DNA of 64,000 bases, taken from assembly GCA_015232575.1 (NCBI GenBank), contig JADFZL010000004.1:348429-412428 (forward strand), given 5' to 3'. This DNA comes from Candidatus Rifleibacteriota bacterium. GTDB lineage: Bacteria; Muiribacteriota; Ozemobacteria; Ozemobacterales; Ozemobacteraceae. A program made the translations under genes and the position numbers. The notes beneath the pieces were generated by a model. That model was not told where the DNA came from, searched no databases, and was given only the letters and a program-made list of their open reading frames with translations. Every line of letters begins with the position of its first letter. The stretch's first letter is position 1. Positions 8,307 through 17,193 of the stretch are shown here, in pieces.

Positions 8307-9569
8307 TTACGATTTGCTGTCCCTGGCAATTAACGGCAAGATAATTTGAACATTGGTTCCCGAGCCGCACTGAGACTCGATTTTCATTTGTCCGCCAAAA
8401 AATCTGATACGCTCCTTCAGGCTGAATAATCCAAAACAGTTTTCTTTGATCAGGCGTTTTTTCAATAACATTTGGTTGAATCCGGCTCCCGCGTCTGAAA
8501 CCCTGAGTTCCAGAGAAGTTTTGAACCAATGCAATTCTACCACTGCCGTTTTTACCTGAGCATGCTTGACAATGTTTGTGAGCAGTTCTCTGGTACCTTT
8601 GAACAGAGCTCCTTCAAGCTCTTCGGGAAGGCGAAACGGTGTACCAGATTGCCCGAGCTTAATTTGCAATCCGTATTTTTCACAAAATCTTTCTGACAGC
8701 CAGTCAATCGAAGCAAATAGTCCCAACTCGTAAAGAACTGGTGGGCAAATTTCGGATGTCAGATTTCTGGTGTACTTGATAATTTTATTCAATAATCCAC
8801 TTAATTCGTCCACTCTGCCTTCCATGCCATAAAACATTGCTTCACCATGGAACTCCAGAAGCCGCATTTTCAACATTGAGAGAGCTTGTCCAAGATGGTC
8901 GTGGAGATCTTCAGCAATGGCTCTGCGCTCGCGTTCCTCGGTTCTAACAAGCTCAGAAACAAGTTTTTGAAGATCTTCCTTGTACTTTCGAATTTTGCGT
9001 TCAGCACGCTGACGTTCCAAAACCTCTGATTTTAATGACAGATTTATTTTCTCAAGCTGAACGGTACGGCGTTTGACTTGACATTCTAGACGTTGATTGC
9101 TTCTTTTCAGGGCTTGCCTGAATAAACGTCTGTCAAGAAAAGCCTTTATCATCTGAGCAACTGAATCAATCAACATCCGCTCTTCATTAAGAAATGGGCC
9201 TTCGTCGCTTTCAGGCATTTCTTTCAGGTATTTTACCTCAATTAACCCTTCTTTTTTTGAGAAGGTCTGGAAAGTTGCCGACTGAACAGCCTTTCCGTCA
9301 GCAAAATGTTTCGATGTGACAATTAATTTTCCATACGTCAAACGGGCTGATGTTATATCCGGATATTGCCAGGCAGAGGGCAGTAAATCTATAATGCGAT
9401 GCAAAATATCTTTTACGCTGCCGCAATCAGTCTGTAAAACATTTGCCACCTGATGCAATGCGGTCAGCTCCTTAACACGCTCCTGAAGCTTCCAGAGAAC
9501 ATCGTTTTTTCCCGAAATTTCATTATTTAGAAGAACATCGTGAAAACTCACAGAAATAAGCTGCTGCAA
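8307..9569 (-). CDS. cytoplasmic NarX/DegS-type sensor histidine kinase
   Basis: About 420 residues with no convincing transmembrane segment, so probably cytosolic. Residues ~25-175 look like a GAF-type sensor region. A coiled coil ('QALKRSNQRLECQVKRRTVQ' onward) leads to a HisKA_3 dimerisation segment with phospho-His in 'AIAEDLHDHLGQALS', and a C-terminal HATPase_c domain with 'ELLTNIVKHAQ' and 'VSDAGAGF'. It should phosphorylate the NarL-type regulator next to it in response to an unknown cytoplasmic signal. The start is uncertain: an in-frame TGA lies just upstream of the TTG at 9569, no good ribosome site precedes that codon, and later GTG or TTG codons are possible. Confidence 0.88.
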   Translation of the reverse strand: MQQLISVSFHDVLLNNEISGKNDVLWKLQERVKELTALHQVANVLQTDCGSVKDILHRIIDLLPSAWQYPDITSARLTYGKLIVTSKHFADGKAVQSATFQTFSKKEGLIEVKYLKEMPESDEGPFLNEERMLIDSVAQMIKAFLDRRLFRQALKRSNQRLECQVKRRTVQLEKINLSLKSEVLERQRAERKIRKYKEDLQKLVSELVRTEERERRAIAEDLHDHLGQALSMLKMRLLEFHGEAMFYGMEGRVDELSGLLNKIIKYTRNLTSEICPPVLYELGLFASIDWLSERFCEKYGLQIKLGQSGTPFRLPEELEGALFKGTRELLTNIVKHAQVKTAVVELHWFKTSLELRVSDAGAGFNQMLLKKRLIKENCFGLFSLKERIRFFGGQMKIESQCGSGTNVQIILPLIARDSKS

Positions 9570-10077
9570 TTGTTTTCAAAATATGCCGGAAACAGTTGCA
9601 TCCTTTCGGAAAGAATATAAAAATACCTTGTATTGTCCTGATACTATCTTGCGAGCATAATTTTTTCAAGATTTTTATTTTTTGTATTGTATCTTCTCAA
9701 TAATTAGAGGCAAGTCGTACATACGGCAGCTTGCTGTGTTTGTCTTAATCGGCTGTAAGGCGCTTCTACAGTTTTCCCACTATTTATTTGATAGGTTCTT
9801 TGAATTTCATGTTTTAGATGAAGGATGATGCCTTGCAGAATCATGAATTTCGAGTTACTATTAATGAGTTACGTCAGAATTTCTGCATTAAGCTGATTGT
9901 AAGACTGGTGTATTCCTGATAAAAGTAGTTATTTGAATGATATAACTTTGCTGTCATTTCTACTGTAAGAAAGAAATCCTGGTGCTTGTCTAATTCGAGG
10001 TAACGCAAGCTGTCAGGGCCGCAGCAAGGGAACAGGAAATGAGATTCGGGTGAAATTTTTAAAATATGGGGATAAAA
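9570..10077 (+). other. 508-nt intergenic region with structured leader
   Basis: No convincing gene. The part nearest the C25 peptidase gene looks like a folded 5' leader. GCTTG (9984-9988) can pair with CAAGC (10006-10010) around a loop ending TAACG. CTGT (10010-10013) can pair with ACAG (10031-10034) around a GGGCC/AAGGG-containing loop. The 'ACGCAAGC' string recalls the ACGCAAAGC of c-di-GMP-I riboswitches, but the other conserved blocks of that class were not found, so no class is assigned. Confidence 0.35.
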
Positions 10078-13000
10078 ATGAATCGCAACTTAACACACAT
10101 TTCGGCCATTGGCTCGTTTTCAAAATTATCCTTTTGTTATTTTTTTCTGCTGAGTTTTATGTTTTTTTCACTATTACAGGCGTCTTTTGCGTCTGATGAG
10201 AACTTCGCTCTTTCATCAACGCAGCAATCACATAATGGCAGGGCATTCGAATATGCAATTATTACAGCCGCCCGCTATGAGTCGCTTTTTCAGAATTTTG
10301 CCAACAGGAAAACCGAGAAAGGCATTCCGGCGAGAATTGTAACAACAGAGTGGATTTCATCTAGCTTCAAGGGGCGCGATCTTGCAGAAAAAATTCGCAA
10401 TTTTATCAAATATGCAAAACTCGAATGGAATTTACGGTGGGTTTTGCTTGGCGGTGACACGAAGGACTCAGCTGGCGAACTAATTCCTGCACGGTATGCA
10501 CGAACTAATTTCTATGGCGGGGAAGACATTCCAAGTGATTTGTACTTTTCAGATCTGGATGGTAGCTGGGATGACAATCAAAATGGCACCTTTGGGGAAA
10601 TGAAAGATGGCCTGGAATTAGCCCCGGACATTTATGTCGGAAGAGTATCTGTTGCAAGTGAATCTGATATAATTACATTTTTAAAGAAACACGAAGAATA
10701 CGAATCTGGACGGCAACTTTCACCTGACGAAAAACTTAAATATGCCTTTATAGCATCAGATTGGGACAACAGAACGCCAACCGAAAATGGATTCGAAGAA
10801 ATTCTCAGAAAAATATTTCCAGCAAACTCACGAAAACCTGAAATATTCAAATATTACGACTCAAAAGGAACAACAGCAAAATCCCTTTTAACTTCCTTGA
10901 ATCAGACTAATCCGGTCCTGGCATTTATCGGCGGTCATGGCTGGGATGAAGGTTTCCAGCTTGGAAAGAATACCTATTTTACGAAATCAGATGCGAATGC
11001 GCTCAGCAACTCTTTTCCGTTTGTTTATGTAACTCTTTCCTGCCTTACTAACAGATTCGACAGTTCAGTATCATTTACCGAGCATTTAATGCGAATTCCA
11101 ACCGGAGGAGCAATTGCGTGCTGGGGATGCAGCAGACTTTCGTGGTATGTACAAGGGAGCGAGGGTGCTTATAACAATCTGTTCATGGCGGAAGATTTCC
11201 TTCAACAAATATTTAATTCCTCTCCAGAGAATGATAATAGGCTCGGCATGCAGATTGCCCGCTCACGTTCCAGATATCTTCCGGAAGCGAGAAAGTCTGA
11301 CGGAATTTCTCGCTGGCTGATGCTGGCAATGAATTTGCTGGGCGACCCGGAGATGGCAATTTGGACATCTGCTCCGCGCAAAATTAGTATCACTGCAGCC
11401 CTCGATGAAAAGAGCAATATTGTTTCCGGAAAAATCAGCGATTTGAATAATAAAAACGTCTCTGGTGTATTTATTACTGTTTCCACATCCGGGAATTCAA
11501 ATCTCAAAATTGTGGCAACAGGCAAAAATATTCCACCAACTTGCCAGGTTGTACAATGTGATAAACAAGCTGCAATTTATGCCCGTGCCTTTTCTGATAA
11601 ATCAGGAAATTTTCGCATTGAGCTGAAGCCAAATCTTTCTGTTATTCTATCAAAGATAGAAGAATTATCAAGACTCGGCAAATCAATCATTTCGCTTGAA
11701 AAAAGGATTCAGAAACAACATGGAACAAAGTATTTTGAACCCTGGGTAAAAGAATACAATCTATTGAATGAATGGCGCACAAATACACGCCTTGAGGCTA
11801 GAAAGTATTTCATCAATCTTGTCGAAAAGAAGAACTTCGACGAAATAAATTCAGCATTGGAACTTCTTAAGAAAAGCTTGAAAGAGAACCCTGAGTCGCT
11901 TTATGAATACAGTTATCTTTTAAAATCTATCACCGATCGAATGAGATTTAATCTGGCACATCTGCAAAATGCTCCGGAAAGTATTGAAAAGAAGATTTTT
12001 GATGCTATCTTGAATCTTCAGCGGACAATAGCTTCGCAAACCCCTGAAGTGCCTTCAGAAGGGCAAATACATGTATCAACAACTCCTGCTAATGCCTTAG
12101 TTCTTATAAATGGCGTACCAAAAGGAAATTCCCCATTGAATGTGGCTTTAACAGAAGGAAATCACAATCTCACAGTTTTTCTGGATGGCTATAAAAAAAT
12201 TGAGGAAACAGTAAATGTAGTTGCATCAAAAACGACTGGAAAAAACTATCAACTTGCTCATGATTTCTGCATAAGAGGGAAAGTAGTGCTTCTCAATTCT
12301 GGAGCAGCCATTAATGCCGAAATAGCGATCTCATCAATCCGTGATACTGCATCAAAAACTTCTATTACAACCCGAACTGATGCCAACGGAGAATTTGAAT
12401 TTACAAACCTTCCTGCTGAAGAAATGGCAATTACCGTTGAGTATCCAAACTATTTGAAGCAGGACAAATGGCTTCCATTACATCTTAGAGATATGGGCGG
12501 GAAAAGAAATTTCAGGTTCGAGCTGCTGCCAGTGCGAACTATCTCGGTTGATAGATCAAAATTGGCTGATGAAACAGAAATTCGTTTTTTCCAAAAATAC
12601 TCCAGGGAACAGCTTTTTAAGCAGATTGCAAAAGACAAGGAAGCAATTCAGATAGATTTTGCTAGTACAAGAGTCGTTTGTGCCCGTCCCGGTTATAATT
12701 TTTATGTATGGGAAAAAGAATTCTCACGTTTGAACTGGCCAAAATCGGACATAGTGATAAAGCCGGCATTTTCAAAAATTGAAGACATTCGATTCTCGTA
12801 TGTTAATGCAGATGACGTTGATAACAAGAATGAATGGGAATTCAAGCACGTTGAGCTTAAAAAAAAAGATCCGAATGGAATATGGAGTGAAACACTTATT
12901 GCTACTGAAACAGTTGCGCGCATTTATGGATATTACTTCATTAATTATGCAAAAGACTATTCTAAGACCAACATCATGACAACAAGTTTCGACAAAAGAT

Positions 13001-13173
13001 TTCCAATAATCGAAAAGGGTGGAATTTTGGTTAATGATATTCAATTATCAGCTTTACAAAATAAAAACATCGCTCTTGAATTTGACCCTCGTGTTATTCC
13101 CAATTATTTAACGACATCTGACGGAACTTCACTCGCCACAGGTATTTATATGACCGGGCAAAAGCAACCCTAA
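10078..13173 (+). CDS. secreted gingipain-like C25 peptidase with PEGA domain
   Basis: 1031 residues from the ATG at 10078, which has GGGG 6 nt upstream; an ATG at 10066 is less well placed. A long signal peptide ends near residue 39 (QASFA/S). The peptidase domain (about 55-425) has the C25 arrangement: catalytic His287 in 'FIGGHGWDEGF' and Cys322 in 'YVTLSCLTNRF', followed by 'GAIACWGCSRLSWY' where gingipains have a Gly/Ser-rich strand. A helical linker follows at ~530-650, then a PEGA domain from about 662 ('INGVPKGNSPL', 'LDGYKKIEE') and a carboxypeptidase-regulatory-like beta fold (~740-800). C25 enzymes cleave extracellular proteins. No typical C-terminal secretion-sorting domain is visible. 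Transcribed alone, behind the structured leader. Confidence 0.85.
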   Translation: MNRNLTHISAIGSFSKLSFCYFFLLSFMFFSLLQASFASDENFALSSTQQSHNGRAFEYAIITAARYESLFQNFANRKTEKGIPARIVTTEWISSSFKGRDLAEKIRNFIKYAKLEWNLRWVLLGGDTKDSAGELIPARYARTNFYGGEDIPSDLYFSDLDGSWDDNQNGTFGEMKDGLELAPDIYVGRVSVASESDIITFLKKHEEYESGRQLSPDEKLKYAFIASDWDNRTPTENGFEEILRKIFPANSRKPEIFKYYDSKGTTAKSLLTSLNQTNPVLAFIGGHGWDEGFQLGKNTYFTKSDANALSNSFPFVYVTLSCLTNRFDSSVSFTEHLMRIPTGGAIACWGCSRLSWYVQGSEGAYNNLFMAEDFLQQIFNSSPENDNRLGMQIARSRSRYLPEARKSDGISRWLMLAMNLLGDPEMAIWTSAPRKISITAALDEKSNIVSGKISDLNNKNVSGVFITVSTSGNSNLKIVATGKNIPPTCQVVQCDKQAAIYARAFSDKSGNFRIELKPNLSVILSKIEELSRLGKSIISLEKRIQKQHGTKYFEPWVKEYNLLNEWRTNTRLEARKYFINLVEKKNFDEINSALELLKKSLKENPESLYEYSYLLKSITDRMRFNLAHLQNAPESIEKKIFDAILNLQRTIASQTPEVPSEGQIHVSTTPANALVLINGVPKGNSPLNVALTEGNHNLTVFLDGYKKIEETVNVVASKTTGKNYQLAHDFCIRGKVVLLNSGAAINAEIAISSIRDTASKTSITTRTDANGEFEFTNLPAEEMAITVEYPNYLKQDKWLPLHLRDMGGKRNFRFELLPVRTISVDRSKLADETEIRFFQKYSREQLFKQIAKDKEAIQIDFASTRVVCARPGYNFYVWEKEFSRLNWPKSDIVIKPAFSKIEDIRFSYVNADDVDNKNEWEFKHVELKKKDPNGIWSETLIATETVARIYGYYFINYAKDYSKTNIMTTSFDKRFPIIEKGGILVNDIQLSALQNKNIALEFDPRVIPNYLTTSDGTSLATGIYMTGQKQP

Positions 13174-13206
13174 CTTGTACAAAAGACTGCTTGCAATTTA
13201 AGAACA

Positions 13207-13323
13207 ATGGCATTTATAGTACGCAATAATCAGGAAAATACTATACCCACTGTGATAAACTATGATACCGATGATTTTAACGATGAACTTGAAATGATTA
13301 GGAGAAAAAATGATGACAACTGA
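13207..13323 (+). pseudogene. duplicated C-terminal tail of a UPF0175 gene
   Basis: A 38-codon frame (ATG 13207, TGA 13321-13323) whose second half, 'VINYDTDDFNDELE', is nearly the same as the C-terminus of the intact UPF0175 protein just downstream ('VIDYDTDDFNDELE'). The nucleotides around 13255-13290 and 13523-13558 are almost identical. It lacks the family's helix-turn-helix-like core, so it is read as a broken copy. Its end overlaps the start of the intact gene by 14 nt and supplies its ribosome site AGGAG. It could still be translated as a short leader peptide. Confidence 0.6.
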
Positions 13324-13576
13324 ATTGTTATTAAGAATTCCGGAAGATATCCTGTATACTTTGAATGATACAAAGGTTGAGTTTATCAGAAAAATGAAGT
13401 TGTTTACAGCAATGGAACTGTATAAAATGCATAAACTTTCAATGGGAAAAGCATCAGAGCTGGCAGATATGAATAAAGTTGATTTCATGTTCGAACTCGG
13501 AAAATATGAAATTCCTGTGATAGACTATGATACCGATGATTTTAACGATGAACTTGAACGGGTAATGAAAAAGTGA
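13310..13576 (+). CDS. UPF0175 family small protein (antitoxin-like)
   Basis: 88 residues. The middle matches UPF0175 (PF03683): 'AMELYKMHKLSMGKASELAD' followed by 'MNKVDFMFELGKYEIPV', the pattern of a short DNA-binding ribbon/helix protein often found beside PIN-domain or DUF3368 toxins. Here no toxin gene follows: 246 nt of non-coding sequence lead to the tetR promoter, so it is an orphan or solitary antitoxin-like gene. The start has two ATGs in tandem (13310, 13313); AGGAG at 13300-13304 lies 5 to 8 nt upstream. Function beyond likely DNA binding is unknown. Confidence 0.75.
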   Translation: MMTTELLLRIPEDILYTLNDTKVEFIRKMKLFTAMELYKMHKLSMGKASELADMNKVDFMFELGKYEIPVIDYDTDDFNDELERVMKK

Positions 13577-13615
13577 TTATTATTTCAGATATAATCTGTC
13601 TCGCTGGAATGATTA

Positions 13616-13642
13616 AATTGTCTCACCACTGGTGAGACAATT
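13616..13642. terminator. perfect 12-bp palindromic hairpin after UPF0175 gene
   Basis: AATTGTCTCACC (13616-13627), loop ACT, GGTGAGACAATT (13631-13642): a perfect stem 40 nt after the stop. There is only a weak T tail (TTATAC), so it may be a terminator or a protein-binding palindrome. Confidence 0.55.
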
Positions 13643-13768
13643 ATACAAAACTCGCAATCTTATCATTCTTAAGCAGTTTTAATTTGTTTTTACGCTTTCG
13701 AAGAATCCTCTGTTACTTATCGATTGAATCTTGAATGCGGACTTTTTTAGAACACTGTTGGACAAGTA

Positions 13769-13822
13769 TTGACAAAAATGGTAACTCTGTGATACATTAA
13801 TGACTGACTGGTCAGTCATTAA
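13769..13822 (+). promoter_or_regulatory. tetR-efflux promoter with palindromic operator
   Basis: TTGACA (13769-13774), 18-nt spacer and TACATT (13793-13798) form a good sigma-70 promoter. Overlapping the -10 box and start point is a perfect palindrome with 12-bp arms, TTAATGACTGAC and GTCAGTCATTAA around TG (13797-13822). Position and symmetry fit an autoregulatory TetR operator. Confidence 0.75.
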
Positions 13823-13879
13823 TTGTGTGATGTTGTACAAGCTGTTTTTATTGTGCGACAAATGTCGAAGGAGTTACTC

Positions 13880-14461
13880 ATGGCGCGTCCTGCTTCTGAT
13901 AAGCGAGGCAAAATAATTTCTGCTGCCACTAAATGTTTCAGCACTCAGAGTTTTCAGGATGTTAAGCTTGATAAAGTTGCTGAAGAAGCTGGTGTTGCAA
14001 AGGGAACAATCTATCTCTATTTTCGGAACAAGGAAGATTTGTTCTGTGAGTGTCTGATACATGACAATGCCGATAATTACCAGAGAGCCGAAGATATTAT
14101 CTCTGAAAAAGCCACAGCATCAGTGCGCCTCAAGAAGCTTGTTGAATTGCAGGATGAAATTTATCAGAAGAAGGGCCCTCTTGTTCAGCAGATGATTCAA
14201 ATGGCTCCCGCCCTTCCCATAAGCCCGGATGGCATGAAAATTCTTCACGATCATTTGCGGCGTATAATTGATCAGCATTCCCGACTGTTTCAGCAGGGAA
14301 TTGATTCCGGCGAATTTTCCAGCCGGTTTTCTGCAGATCAGATGGCCGTTATTTTTGTTCAGATATTTGATCTGAAATTAAAATTTCAAATGTTTCACAT
14401 TCAGCCCCTCACACCTGAGGATATTTTTGATTCACTGATAAAAATGTTTGACCAAACATAA
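13880..14461 (+). CDS. TetR/AcrR-family repressor of efflux operon
   Basis: 193 residues from the ATG at 13880, which has AAGGAG 6 nt upstream; a longer frame to 13823 starts inside the operator and is rejected. The N-terminal TetR helix-turn-helix is clear: 'KIISAATKCFSTQSFQDVKL' then 'VAEEAGVAKGTIYLYFRNKE'. The remaining ~130 residues are the helical ligand-binding and dimerisation domain. It heads a four- to five-gene efflux operon and has a palindromic operator in its own promoter, so it should repress the operon until a drug-like ligand binds. Ligand unknown. Confidence 0.93.
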   Translation: MARPASDKRGKIISAATKCFSTQSFQDVKLDKVAEEAGVAKGTIYLYFRNKEDLFCECLIHDNADNYQRAEDIISEKATASVRLKKLVELQDEIYQKKGPLVQQMIQMAPALPISPDGMKILHDHLRRIIDQHSRLFQQGIDSGEFSSRFSADQMAVIFVQIFDLKLKFQMFHIQPLTPEDIFDSLIKMFDQT

Positions 14462-14472
14462 GGAGTTTTTCC

Positions 14473-15891
14473 ATGTCTCTTATTTTTCCACGCTATGTTT
14501 TACTGTTATTATGCCCGCTCCTGATATTTCCAATATCATCTGTCATGGCACAAACAGCCTCGTTAACAGCCCATGAAATCGTATCTTCAGATAAGATTTC
14601 TGATATCGCATCCTGCACTGGAAATCTGTGTGATCTCCATCTGGAGGAAGTTCTTCGCATGGCACTTGAACGCAATCGAACTGTAATCAGTTCCAGCCAG
14701 CAGGTAGAAGTTGCAGAAGGTCAGGTTGCGCAGGCTCGGTCAATAATTTCAACACGTCTGACAGGAAGATTCACGCAAACACGGCTCGACGATGTTGGAA
14801 GTGCGAACTTTGGCGGCAGAACTATTACCATGGGAAAAAAAGATGTACAAAAAGAATATGTTGAAGTTGCACAGCCAATCTTCATCGGCGGAAAAGACAA
14901 AGCTGCAATTGCTTCCGCGCGTCTCGGGCGATCAGCGGCAAAAGCGGGGCACACATTTACATCTCAGCAAGTGCTTCGCAAGACAATCATGACCTGGATG
15001 GCGTGGCTTTTTGCACGCGAGATCGAACAGGTCAGTCGTAAAGACCTTGAACTGGCACAATCGCACTACGATCTGCTTCAGGCCAGATTTCGCCAGAAGC
15101 AGGCCTCGAAATTCGAAGTTCTAAGGGCTGAAGTGCGACTGGCTCAAGCCCGAAGCAAACTCCGTCAGGAAAATAACAATGTCGATCTGGCCCGCCTCGA
15201 TCTGTTAAATCTGCTTGCTCTTTCGCCCGATCTGCCCATTGGCACGAATGATCGTCTTATAATGCAGGAATTTCCAACAAACCTTGCCCAGGATGCATCA
15301 GAAGCAGTTAATCTCCGGGAAGATATACGTCTCAAACGCCTGGAAGCTCATATGGCCCTTCAGGGACTGCGATCTGCACGAGGTGAAAAGCAGCCGTCTT
15401 TAAATCTTTATGGTCAGATTGGAAGTGAGGACCCTTCATCAAAATCAGGCTTTGGAACGCTGGAGCGCAAGAGTTACTGGAACGCAGGATTAGCACTCGA
15501 AGTACCAATAGTAGATGGAGGCCAGCGCCACGGCAAGATTCAGGAAGCCACAGCAAGACTTAAAGTTGCCAGAAATTCCCTTCAGGAAACACTTGAAAAA
15601 GCGCAGATTGAAATACGTCAGGCTCTCTTAAGCCTGCAAACGGCACATGAAGTTGTTCTGGCACAGAAAGAAGCACTCAAACAGGCAGAAGAAGCTCTGC
15701 GCCTTGCCGGAGTCAAGTATTCGAATGGTCTGTTCACTCAGGTTGAGATGTTTGACGCTGAAAACGCTTTTCTTAATACCAATCTTCAGTATCTGCAAGC
15801 AGTTTTTGCTCATCATCAGGCCCGGGTTTCTTATCTCCTGGCAACTGGTAAGCTTGGGCGGGATTTGCTCGACCAGGCAATTGTACAATAA
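14473..15891 (+). CDS. TolC-like outer membrane efflux protein
   Basis: 472 residues with a signal peptide (cleavage near SSVMA/QTA). Two outer membrane efflux protein (OEP) repeats form the alpha-barrel/beta-barrel channel: 'DLHLEEVLRMALERNRTVIS' at the start of the first and 'NAGLALEVPIVDGGQRHGKI' in the second, with long heptad-like Ala/Gln-rich helices between. It should form the trimeric outer membrane exit duct of the tripartite pump encoded downstream. AGGAG lies about 9 nt before the ATG. The gene starts 11 nt after tetR and ends 12 nt before the fusion-protein gene. Confidence 0.93.
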   Translation: MSLIFPRYVLLLLCPLLIFPISSVMAQTASLTAHEIVSSDKISDIASCTGNLCDLHLEEVLRMALERNRTVISSSQQVEVAEGQVAQARSIISTRLTGRFTQTRLDDVGSANFGGRTITMGKKDVQKEYVEVAQPIFIGGKDKAAIASARLGRSAAKAGHTFTSQQVLRKTIMTWMAWLFAREIEQVSRKDLELAQSHYDLLQARFRQKQASKFEVLRAEVRLAQARSKLRQENNNVDLARLDLLNLLALSPDLPIGTNDRLIMQEFPTNLAQDASEAVNLREDIRLKRLEAHMALQGLRSARGEKQPSLNLYGQIGSEDPSSKSGFGTLERKSYWNAGLALEVPIVDGGQRHGKIQEATARLKVARNSLQETLEKAQIEIRQALLSLQTAHEVVLAQKEALKQAEEALRLAGVKYSNGLFTQVEMFDAENAFLNTNLQYLQAVFAHHQARVSYLLATGKLGRDLLDQAIVQ

Positions 15892-15903
15892 GGGAGTCAT
15901 AAA

Positions 15904-17193
15904 ATGCTTAAAAATTTATCCAGATTAATTACTTTTACTTTGATTGTACTACTGCTGGAATGTGCAACTGAACAAAAACTGAAACTTTTCAGCGGAAAAG
16001 CGCTTTGTGCAGCGGAAATAGCTTCACAATCGATTCCCGTTATAACTCAAAAAGTATCTACTGCTGAAATTCACCGGCAGCTTCTCACTTCCGGCGACAT
16101 TCTTCCATTGCTTGGTGTAGATTTGTATCCGAAAATCAGCGGTCAGATCGTTCGCTTCGATGTCAGCGAAGGATCGCTTGTTAAAGAAGGAGACGTTGTT
16201 GCAGAGATTGATCACCGCATACAGGATACCCAGCTTGAGCAGGCCGAAGCAGCATTAAATGTTGCTCAAGCCTCGATTGATATGCAGGAAGTCATGGTAA
16301 AAACTGCAAAGTCTGGTTTAAATGTTGCCAAAGCACAGGCAGACGCTATACGGGCGCAGGTTACCAATCTTACAGCAAGCCGCGACCGCCTGGATAAGCT
16401 TCAAAAAGAAGGCGCTATTTCCCTTCAGCAGCTTGATGATGTTATCGCCCAGCACGATGCTGCACAAGCTCAGCTTGTTGCTGCGACATCGAATATTAAT
16501 CAGGCAGAAGACAATATCCGTTCAAACCAGATGACACTTAAAATGAAACAGGCGCAGCTTATACAATCTAAAGCGAATCTTCATGCCGTACAGGTTCAGC
16601 GTGATGACGCATTCATAAAAGCCCCGTTCACTGGAGTAATTACGCGCCGAAACCTTGATCCGGGAGCCATGGCAAACCCCGGACAACCAATTCTGCGCCT
16701 TGAAAAAATGAATCAGGTTAAGGTAATAGGAACTCTGGTCGAAAAAAACCTTCTTTTGCTCGAAGAAGGTAAAACTGAAGCCAGAGTTCGTGTAGACACC
16801 CTTGAAAAGGAATTCACAGGCAAAGTGGCAAAAATATATCCAGCCATTGATTCTAAAACCCGTACAGGACAATTCGAAGTCATACTCGACAATCCTGATC
16901 TTACACTGCGTTCAGGAATGTTTACGCATATCAAACTTTTCCTGGAAACTGTTCAGGGCGCAGTTGTCATACCGCGTGATGCACTTCTGACACACAATGG
17001 TGATCGTGCAGCCATTCGTGTAACTTCCGATGGAATCGCAGAAAAGGTTCCGGTACACGTCGGAATAATTCAGGATGATCGTGTCGAAATTCTTGAAGGA
17101 CTTAAAGCAGGCGACCAGATTATAACACAGGGCCTTGAGTTCATAAGAGCGGGCAGTCGCGTTAAAGCAATTTTGCAGGACAGCCAGCCATGA
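15904..17193 (+). CDS. RND periplasmic membrane-fusion protein
   Basis: 429 residues. An N-terminal hydrophobic segment (about 10-22) with a likely signal peptide is followed by the biotinyl/lipoyl half-motif 'DVSEGSLVKEGDVVAEIDHR', a long alpha-helical hairpin (~105-225), the returning lipoyl half 'DDAFIKAPFTGVITRRN' and beta-barrel and membrane-proximal domains with 'LRSGMFTHIKL'. It should bridge the inner membrane pump and the TolC channel. It overlaps the RND gene by four bases (ATGA at 17190-17193), showing translational coupling. Confidence 0.94.
   Translation: MLKNLSRLITFTLIVLLLECATEQKLKLFSGKALCAAEIASQSIPVITQKVSTAEIHRQLLTSGDILPLLGVDLYPKISGQIVRFDVSEGSLVKEGDVVAEIDHRIQDTQLEQAEAALNVAQASIDMQEVMVKTAKSGLNVAKAQADAIRAQVTNLTASRDRLDKLQKEGAISLQQLDDVIAQHDAAQAQLVAATSNINQAEDNIRSNQMTLKMKQAQLIQSKANLHAVQVQRDDAFIKAPFTGVITRRNLDPGAMANPGQPILRLEKMNQVKVIGTLVEKNLLLLEEGKTEARVRVDTLEKEFTGKVAKIYPAIDSKTRTGQFEVILDNPDLTLRSGMFTHIKLFLETVQGAVVIPRDALLTHNGDRAAIRVTSDGIAEKVPVHVGIIQDDRVEILEGLKAGDQIITQGLEFIRAGSRVKAILQDSQP

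Noticed and set aside
9818..9919. 33-codon frame in the leader region of the C25 gene
   Set aside because: Short, without a ribosome site, no recognisable similarity; chance frame in AT-rich DNA.
10010..10036. Possible small SRP RNA core (GTCAGG..AACAG)
   Set aside because: The flanking complementary stem and the AGCAG form of the core are absent; better treated as an unclassified leader.
9983..10055. Definite c-di-GMP-I riboswitch
   Set aside because: Only the ACGCAA(A)GC-like block is present; the CAAACC block and tetraloop-receptor region are not seen, so it is kept only as a question.
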